Both the position numbers and the translations under genes were made by a program. Under the pieces are notes generated by a model, which worked only from the letters and a program-made list of their open reading frames with translations, made no database searches and was not told the origin of the DNA. DNA of 64,000 nucleotides from Thalassia testudinum (Eukaryota; Streptophyta; Magnoliopsida; Alismatales; Hydrocharitaceae). This document shows positions 56,344 through 64,000 of the stretch, piece by piece. How positions within the stretch are numbered: the stretch's first letter is position 1; every line of letters begins with the position of its first letter. The DNA lies in assembly GCA_037157565.1 (NCBI GenBank), contig JAZHRO010000055.1, positions 40,703,001 through 40,767,000 on the forward strand, given 5' to 3'.

Positions 56344-57063
56344 GTGGTGGCGGAGCCCAGCCCTGTGGCAGACTTCCAGAGTATCCCGGTGGTCAAAGAG
56401 TACCCCGACGTATTCCCAGATGAGTTGCCAGGACTACCGCCTAAGCATGAGATCGAGTTTAAGATCTCACTGATACCGGGGGCCAGCCCCATCTCCACAG
56501 TACCGTACAGGATGGCACCACTTGAGCTACGAGAGCTCAAGTCTCAGTTGTAAGATCTTCTGGAGAAAGGTTTTGTGAGGCCCAGTGCGTCTCCCTGGGG
56601 AGCCCCGATTTTGTTCGTAAAGAAGAATGGTACCCTACGCCTTTGTGTAGACTACAGACAGCTGAATAGGGTCACCACCAAGAACAGGTATCCGCTGCCG
56701 AGGATTGATGACTTGTTTGACTAGCTGCGGGGTGCCACGGTATTCTCCAAGATCGACTTGAGGTCTGGATACCACCAGTTGAGGATCAGGGAGGCAAACG
56801 TCTCCAAGATAGTTTTCCGCACCAGGTACGGACACTACGAGTTTCTGGTAATGCCGTTTGGGCTGACCAATGCCCCCGCTGCCTTCATAAATTTGATGAA
56901 CCGGGTGTTTAGACCGTACTTGGACCAGTTCGTGGTGGTTTTCATTGATGATGTGCTCATCTATTCTCGAGATTAGGCACAGCATGGACAGCATTTGCGG
57001 ATGATTTTGGACACACTGAGATGACGTAGACTGTACGCCAAATACAGCAAGTGCGAGTTCTGG
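56344..57063 (+). pseudogene. Chromovirus copy 2 reverse transcriptase
   Basis: [107 protein letters not shown] and catalytic [14 protein letters not shown] (56935-56974) appear in order. In-frame stops at about 56550, 56720 and 56975. All catalytic Asp residues are present. Confidence 0.88.
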
Positions 57064-57897
57064 TTGAGGGAGGTGACTTTCTTAGGTCATGTGATCTCCG
57101 GGGATGGCTTGGCTGTGGACCCAGCCAAGGTCAAGGCAGTGCTCAGGTGGGAGAGGCCACGTACGGTTACTGAGATTCGCAGTTTCTTGAGACTGGCAGG
57201 CTACTACAGGCGGTTTATCAGGGGTGTTTCGCAGATTGCACATCCTATGACACAACTGACCCGGAAGGACGTGCCCTTTACTTGGACAGACGCCTGTGAG
57301 GCGTGTTTTCAGGAGCTGAAGGAGTGGCTGACTTCAGTTCCTGTGCTCACCATCCCAGACAGTAGTGGCGGGTTCGTTGTGTACACGGACGCCTCTTTGC
57401 AGGGGTTAGGGGGTATGCTCATGCAGAGGGGTTACGTTATCGCTTACGCTTCGAGGCAACTAAAGCCCCATGAGCATAGCTACCATACCCATGACCTGGA
57501 GCTGGCAACTGTCATCTTCGCGCTGAAGACTTAGAGGTACTACTTGTACAGTGAGACCTTTGAGATTTTCACAGATCACAAGAGCCTCAGATACTTGTTT
57601 GATCAGAAGGAACTCAACATGAGACAGAGACGTTGGTTGGAGCTCTTAAAGGACTATGACTGCAGCATTTCCTACCACCAGGGAAAGGCCAACGTGGTGG
57701 CTGATGCCTTGAGCCGGAAGACACCCGCCCACTTGGCCAATTTACAGGCGCAAAGTTGGAGCCTCATGGAAGAGATGGGCAGTTGGCGACCCCTAGAGTT
57801 ACTGGGGCACTGTGGGGCAGTGACTATGACACGACAGATGAGGCCAGAGCTGATAGACTGCATCATCACAGGGCAGATGGCCGACCCGTACTTGTAG
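57064..57897 (+). pseudogene. Chromovirus copy 2 RT thumb and RNase H
   Basis: [32 protein letters not shown], then RNase [20 protein letters not shown] (Asp), [27 protein letters not shown] (Glu), [19 protein letters not shown] (Asp) and [11 protein letters not shown] (Asp). The four acidic positions are all kept. One stop (57532) separates two open stretches, 57064-57534 and 57544-57897. Confidence 0.88.
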
Positions 57898-59293
57898 TCA
57901 TTGCGTGACAAAGTACTGTCAGGAAACCCTGGAGACTTCTCTTTTATAGACTAGGTACTGCGCATGAGGGGAAGTTTGTGCGTTCCCAGGGACGAGGAGC
58001 TGTTGAGAGAGCTCCTGACTGAGGCACATGGTTCCAGGTTCACCATACATCCCGGAAACACAAAGATGTACCATGATTTGAGGCGCGACTTTTGGTGGAG
58101 GGGAATGAAGCGGGATGTAAGTGAATTCATACAGCATTGTTTAGTGTGCCAGCAAGTGAAGGTCGAGCATCAGAGGCCTGCAGGGCCGTTGCAGTCACTT
58201 CCAGTGCTAGAGTGGAAGTGGGAGAGCATCACCATGGACTTGGTGGTGGGCTTGCCCGTTATCCAGCGAAGACACGACGCAGTCTTGGTGATCGTTGACA
58301 GATTGACGAAGACAGCACGTTTTTTGCAAATCCGAGTCACCTTGGAACCAGCGCAGTTGGTAGAGAGGTATATCCGCGACTTAGTACGTCTACATGGAGT
58401 TCCGCGGGAGATCGTATCCGACCGAGATACCCGTTTTACGTCCCAGTTTTGAGCTGAGTTTTAGCAGGTCTTGGGGACACGATTAAGGTTCAGTACAGTT
58501 TACCACCCCCAGACGGACGGACAGTCTGAGCGCACGATACAGACACTTGAGGACCTTTTGCGTGCTTGTGTACTGGACTGGAGGGGCTCTTAGGAGGAGC
58601 ACTTGCCCCTAATGGAGTTCGCATATAATAACAGTTATCACTCGAGCATCGGCATGGCACCCTACGAGGCTCTGTACGGCACCCTTGAGTTGGGTTGAGG
58701 TGGGGACCAAGTGGGAGGTTGGCCCCAGGCTGATTTGGCAGATTCTGGAGGTAGTCGAGCAAATTCACAGGCGACTCCGCACTGTTAGGAGAAGACAGAA
58801 GAGCTATGCAGATCGGAAACGCAAAGAGGTACAATTTGAGGTTGGGGACCATGTCTTCCTTCGTGTTTCGCCCATGAAGGGCCTACAACGGTTTGGGGTG
58901 AGAGGGAAGCTTGCGCCAAGATTCATGGGACCCTTTGAGGTCCTGGAGTGGGTTGGACCCGTTGTTTACAGGCTTACCCTTCCTCCCCAGCTTTCTGGTG
59001 TGCACGACGTATTCCACGTGTCCAACCTCAGGAAATATGTCGCCAACCCCAGTCACGTCCTGAGCCACGAGAACGTCGAGGTGGGTGACAACCTGACCTA
59101 CCCCGAGCAGCCGGTGCAGATTCTTGACAGAGCCGTTCGGAGCCTGAGACGGAAGCAAGTACCCCTGGTGAAGGTTTTGTGGAGGAGCCAGCGGTACGAG
59201 GAGGCTACCTGGGAGCCTGAGGTGGAGATGCGGGAGCGGTACCCGAAGCTCTTTGAGGGTACGTCTTTTCGGACCGGCTTCAATCCTCTTTGA
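57898..59293 (+). pseudogene. Chromovirus copy 2 integrase with chromodomain
   Basis: Zinc-binding HHCC region at 58020-58160 (EAHGSRFTIHPGNTKMYHDL, then FIQHCLVCQQVK) complete; core [14 protein letters not shown] (Asp, ~58237), IVSDRDTRFTSQF (Asp, ~58418) and [14 protein letters not shown] (Glu, ~58530), all catalytic residues present. Stops at 58450, 58463 and 58591 and a frame change near 58680 follow. The C-terminus (58685-59293) is open: VGDHVFLRVSPMKGLQRF, GVHDVFHVSNLRKYV, and the chromodomain at about 59111-59257 (VPLVKVLWRSQRYEEATWEP). Stop at 59291-59293. Confidence 0.88.
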
Positions 59294-59335
59294 GTTTGTT
59301 ATGCGTATATCATTCTTTTCCACACTCTAGTTAGC

Positions 59336-59360
59336 GCAAGTTTCGGGGACGAAACTTTTT
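59336..59360 (+). other. Polypurine-tract region of chromovirus copy 2
   Basis: AAGTTTCGGGGACGAAACTT just before the 3' LTR, as in copy 1. The precise plus-strand primer cannot be fixed by eye. Confidence 0.45.
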
Positions 59361-59375
59361 TTGAGTTTGTTATGT

Positions 59376-62037
59376 TGTTAAGACCCATGACATCAAACGT
59401 CTTTTAAGACGTCTGGGAGTAGGTCCAAACGTCTGGTAAGACATCTGGACGCCTTCCCAGACTTCTGGAATTTAATTTTTGCAGCGTACGATTGCGAGTC
59501 TGCACGCATGCGTGCGCAGACTGAACCCGCCGCCCTCTTTTCTTCTCTCTCTTCCCTCCCCGTCCTGCAAACACCTTTCCCTACCCCGCCACGCCTTCAA
59601 ATACTCTCTTCCTCCCTTCCCTCTCCCTCACCACCACTCCACCGTCTCCTCCTTCCAATTAGCGTAAGAGTGAGAGACCGAGGGCAGCAGCTGCTGCCGG
59701 GTGCACGCGGGGAGGAGGAGGTGCCGACGGGCGCATAGCGGGAGTGTGGTGTTGGGGAAAGTTACCCCGGTGCTGCTGCAGCTCAGGCAGCAGGCGGACG
59801 CGGCGCGGCTGTGCGCAGCAGGCGGAAGGTGAGGAGGTCTTGATTCTGGGAAAATTTTCCAGAATCACACGTCTGGACCTACGTCCAGACGGCGGAGGGG
59901 ACGTCTGGAGTGAGATCCAAACGTATGAAAGGTACGATATCCTCATCCTTCTCTTTCTTACGAACGCAACCATGCAAGCCATTCCGTCGAAGGTTATGAG
60001 ACGTGTCGCATTGAGAGTGGTTACGTACGCATGCAGGTTCCGTTCGGGAAGGCGCGAGGACACGTCCTCCCACACAAATCAGACGTCTGGGCACTGCACC
60101 AGACGGCGGAGAGAGTCTCCAGACATCCAAAGTGACAGTCGGACATCTGGAACTAGGTCCAGACAGTTCAGCGGGATCCTAGACGTCTGAAGAATAGCGT
60201 AGAAGTGAGGTATGATCTGAACCATCATTTAAGACGTCTGGAAGGTGTTCCAGACGTCTGATTTAGGGCAAAGTTGTCATTTTTGACCCGTTTAAGGTCC
60301 GTTCGAAGTCCAATTTCCGCGTTTAAAATTTCGTTCTTCTCAGAATTAGTTCCTCTACTTGTTTAAAGTACTTGTATCATGTTCTGAGTAGTTCCTTGTG
60401 TTTGATCCTTATGTTAGGACCTCATTCTGTTGCGGATCTGAGAGTTGCGGAGGCACGTGGACCTGCCGATCATACCCCTATCACTCCCGATTTTGCGAGT
60501 AGAGTGGCTCCCCTTAATTATTATCAATATTTATGCACTTGTGAGATAAATAATAGATTCTAAGGTATGGCATGAACCCTAGGATTGGAAAACTAGATTG
60601 AATGATAGATCCTAGGGTATGGCATGAATCCTAGGACTGGGAAACTAGATTGAATGATAGATCCTAGAATGTGGCATGAATCATAGGAACAGAAACACTT
60701 AAACGAATGTCGTGAATACATGAATTGCAGTCTTGGAACAGTAAAAAGAAAAATAATAATTACCTGTAATTGGATAACAGCTGCTTGTATATGAATGTAT
60801 ATTAATTATTGGAAACACGGGCTATATGGGAATAAAACTGAAATGATGAAACATAAAATGGCTTGGCTAGATAAATATGAGCATGAACCCTACGGAAAAT
60901 TAGGAGTAGAGCTCCTGAAAGGTAAATGAAATGAAATTGGGGAAGTGAGCTGGCCCTTGAGTACGGAGTACCAAGGAGAGCGACTGTCCCCCTATTTAGT
61001 GCAGAGCAGAGCTAGCCGTCCCAGGGACCCGAGGTTAGGTCTGGCCACTTTATACCAACTTTTGACTCTCAGTACAGCGCTAGCCACCCCAAGGGTCCCA
61101 GGGTTCTGCTAGCCGTTCTATACCGACTTGTTAGGCCCACTGGGTAAACCAAGGTAGTCAGGCGATGGTGCGCGGACTGTGGAGGGGCAAGACCCCTGTT
61201 TGGTTACTGTGGAGGGGCTAGACCCCTGTTACTAGAAGGACTCTACCCTATACTGGTTCCCTGCTGTGCTTTGGGGTGCACCCGTTAACGGAAATGACTG
61301 ATCGCGTGCCAGTGTGAGGTAGCTACCCATGCGTTTATCGCACGTACTGTAATCACCGTTATGCCTGTCAGCGACCTTGGGGTGGTTGACTGAGGGTAGA
61401 ACCACCACTGGGGACTCTCCCAGCCAGGAGAGCACCACGTGCTACTTCTACTTTTCGGAAAAGACTGCAATCAAGATCGTTCCCACGAGGAACATTCGAG
61501 ATCAAGAGAAATATCTGAGAAATAATTCGAGGACAAGTAAATAAAGGAGTAAAGAAAGAAACTAAAAACAACAGCTACTTGTCCACTTTTACTGTTTTTC
61601 TTAGCTAGCTGGTTGTCACTCTACTTAGCGTTTCGCTGACGTGTCACCTTTGTCACCCTTTTCAGGATCAGGTGTTGAGCGGCTAAAGCCTGCGACTGCG
61701 AAGGGTGCTGGACCTAGTAGATCCCAGTAGTTCTACTTGTGTTGTACCTGCTATACCATTTTTCTGTTGTAGTGAGTATATTCTATTACACTTGTACTTT
61801 TTTATTGTAAGCATCATATTTATGTACTTGTTTAAATTTCTACTGTTGTGGTGGTGTGTACTATAGTAGTTCTTTTCTTTACTGGTGTACTTTTGTTACT
61901 GTTAGTTACATACATGATGAATGTGATTTATTTTACTGCTCTTTTGGTTACTTTCTCGTTGGACAACTGAGTCTTGGGATCAGTCGAGTCGATCCGATTC
62001 TCGTGTCCCGTAGGAATTCTGGAATCGGGTCATAACA
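59376..62037 (+). repeat. Chromovirus copy 2, 3' LTR
   Basis: 2662 bases, TGTTAAGACC...GGGTCATAACA. U3 (59394-60270) contains a dense series of AGACGTCTGG-type motifs. It keeps the 492-bp segment missing from the 5' LTR, which includes the CT-rich region and CAAATAC sequence (near 59600) at the place where copy 1 has its TATA box. Confidence 0.92.
60564..60690 (+). repeat. 52-bp minisatellite in the 3' LTR, 2 units plus part
   Basis: Units at 60564 and 60616, then a partial unit. One unit fewer than the 5' LTR. Confidence 0.88.
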
Positions 62038-62042
62038 GAAAG

Positions 62043-64000
62043 AAATAAGCAAAAATTTCTCATAGACTTATCCTTTCTGAGGAATATCAGTATCCACATG
62101 TGCATAATCTCAGGTAGGTTATTCGCACAGTGTATGCGCAATAACTGAATATCAATTGTATTTTATGTTCCTGAGGCCATAATCCTTTCAGGATAACATT
62201 CATGGTCGATTAAGTATGCTTTCAAGATTAAGAAAAAGATAACAAATGTAAAGATGCTGCAAGAAAGGTGTTGAATTATAGGGACAAGCTCAGATGTTTA
62301 TTTAGCTAAGCCAAGACCCCATTTGGTTGCAGTTCATTCAAGAGCAAGCTGCGAACTTGGGATTTGCAATATAGGTCATGGGAAAAGTTATCTGCATATC
62401 TGCATCTAATTTCCAACCAAATGGAGTTCAGGTCAGGGTATCCTGTTTGTTTATTAACAAATTAACTAGAAAAAATGTGTTCTCATTGATCAGGATTAAG
62501 TTTAGTGGGTATGAGTCAATACCAATATGCATTGTCATTGTTTCACTAGAATAACTCTAGGAACTAGCTTTTCTCTCAAGCCTCGAAGAGGAAATAGTCC
62601 TTACATATAAAGATGTAGGAAAGAAAAGTGGTTAATTTAATGAATATGCCTCTTTATTCCAACCAATTGTTTTTAAGCTAGATGCTTCCACAGAGTACCA
62701 AAGCCACAACAGTCTGATGGGTTTAACCTTATGTCACCCATTAATTCATCTGTGTCTAAACACCATAGAGGGTCACGTATAAGGGTTAAGTTGAGAATAT
62801 AGTCTCATGCATAAAATGTGGATATAAAGTGGTTAGTATTCATGAATTCTCTTATCCACTCAACCCTATTGATGTTGATCTGGATGCACTCACAATCATT
62901 TCATTCACGATTATTTGTGCTTAGTGGTTTCAAATGTCTCAAGTTTGAGTAAGCTTGAGGGACTTTAAAAGTTAGATCTTGAATCATGACCAAAAAAATT
63001 TTGGTGGTTTAGTTTGATTTTCATCGCACATTTGTCTTCATATCTCTAGTATAGTAGCTTTACCTAGATAGTTATCACATGTACCACATTTATTTGTGCT
63101 AATGGATATAATTGATATTCTAGTGGAATGTTTTATTTCAATACCTTTTTATTCCCACAGAAAAGTTCCATTGATACATGCGAATCTTGACTGCATTAAA
63201 AATTTCCCTTGTCAAATTTTGTTTCACATAATATTCAGAAAACTTAATATCTTGAATCTCTGCTTTTTCTACAAGCTATGACATGTAAAAACATATGCAC
63301 AATTTTGTTCCCACTTGTTACTGGTTTTCTGGTGGATAACTTTCTACATCCAAATAATTACCTTATCAGGGCCTTTGTTCATTCTCAGAGATACCATGCT
63401 CTGTTTCAGTAGTGTGTAATCAGCTTTATAGCCAAATTAACTGACCACATGTTCATTATTTTTGATGTTCCTTTGTATGATATATGAACTTGTTACTGAA
63501 CCTAAATCATATTAAATGGCCAACTAACTAGGGAAAGAAGTTTAAATTAAATTTCACTTCATCTAAAATTAACCTTATTTATGGTGTGGTGAAGATCTTA
63601 TAATATCGTGTATTCACAACCGACTTCAGGAAGACTATCGGTAACTATTACAAATTTATTTCTCTCATAATTACAAGTTTTTATGACCGTAAAGCAGTCA
63701 AAATAGTATGCCTAACTGAGGTCAATTTATCACAAAATTGAACCAACTTCTACTTTACAGAATCCTATGTTCTCTATACAACTATTTTTCTGTGCATGTG
63801 CAGTCCATTTTTTCTTGTCCCATCTCTTCTTCCTTCGTAAATATTTATCTGACCTTTTATGGAATTACATGAATCCATCAAATACCAATTACTCAATCTC
63901 TCTTCTATGTGATGTGTACCAAAAAAAGAAAGTACTTTTTATCTCTCCAATTTTTACAATAATGCCATCAATCAAACAGATAAAACAAGCTCATTCATAT
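62043..64000 (-). other. AT-rich sequence, probable continuation of the PSI-like intron
   Basis: Follows the chromovirus duplication. No - strand exon with PSI-family residues and no + strand gene could be recognised. A possible short inverted pair (CCATTTGGTTG at 62319-62329 and CAACCAAATGG at 62414-62424) is noted among the findings. Confidence 0.45.

Larger units (their letters stand above)
52117..62037 (+). mobile_element. Chromovirus (Ty3/gypsy) copy 2, + strand, in a PSI-like intron
   Basis: 5' LTR 52117-54370, tRNA-Met primer-binding site 54374, gag-pol 54555-59293, purine-rich site ~59336-59360, 3' LTR 59376-62037. Ends TGTTAAGA...CATAACA/CGTAACA. The 5-bp target duplication GAAAG is exact (52112-52116 and 62038-62042). 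Same family as the - strand copy in the nest (identical primer site and collinear proteins), but its LTR U3 is clearly different in places. Gag-pol has many stops. Orientation is opposite to the host gene. Confidence 0.93.

Noticed and set aside
1..64000. CRISPR arrays, bacterial operons, rRNA or intact tRNA genes
   Set aside because: No regularly spaced repeats of that kind and no RNA gene structure were seen; content is plant nuclear DNA.

Overview
This is a window of flowering-plant nuclear DNA. The evidence is plant Ty3/gypsy retrotransposons of two lineages (Athila-type and chromodomain-bearing chromovirus type), a large CACTA DNA transposon, and five canonical exons of a plant-specific DUF668 gene of the PSK SIMULATOR (PSI) type. 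The sequence does not identify the species. At least four fifths of the window is transposon-derived, and every transposon gene I read carries in-frame stops or frameshifts.

Layout. (1) 1-9755: a + strand Athila-type element, entering at the last bases of its 5' LTR, with primer-binding site, leader, gag, protease, RT, RNase H, integrase, a long non-coding 3' region and a 3' LTR. (2) 9756-45640: a nest. The outer layer is a + oriented LTR fragment (family A) at 9756-10375 and 45043-45640. Inside it lies a second Athila-type element on the - strand (10376-45042, 3' end missing), itself split by two later arrivals: a 13.3-kb CACTA transposon (15577-28886, target duplication AAT) and a 13.2-kb chromovirus (29367-42614, duplication ACCAG/ACTAG). 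The CACTA element contains two solo LTRs (16698-19404, exact duplication CCATT; 26980-28355, near-duplication ACGCC/ACGTC). The chromovirus contains one solo LTR (33470-36303, exact duplication GGAAC). (3) 45640-49200: degraded LTR relics and a chromodomain relic. (4) 49725-51989: the 3' exons of the host PSI-like gene on the - strand. (5) 52117-62037: a + strand chromovirus of the same family as the one in the nest, with exact GAAAG duplications, sitting in an intron of the PSI-like gene. (6) 62043-64000: AT-rich sequence, probably more of that intron, with no exon recognised.

How the parts relate. The elements are not a cooperating system; they record successive insertions whose order can be read from the target duplications. 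The only gene likely to serve the plant is the PSI-like gene, whose coding frame and splice sites are intact in the visible exons. No previously undescribed system with coding capacity was found. The most interesting signals are structural: the dated nest, arrays of GACGTC-centred palindromes in the LTRs of unrelated retroelements, a 5' LTR deletion between two copies of that motif, and conserved inverted repeats and G-runs in the Athila-type LTRs.
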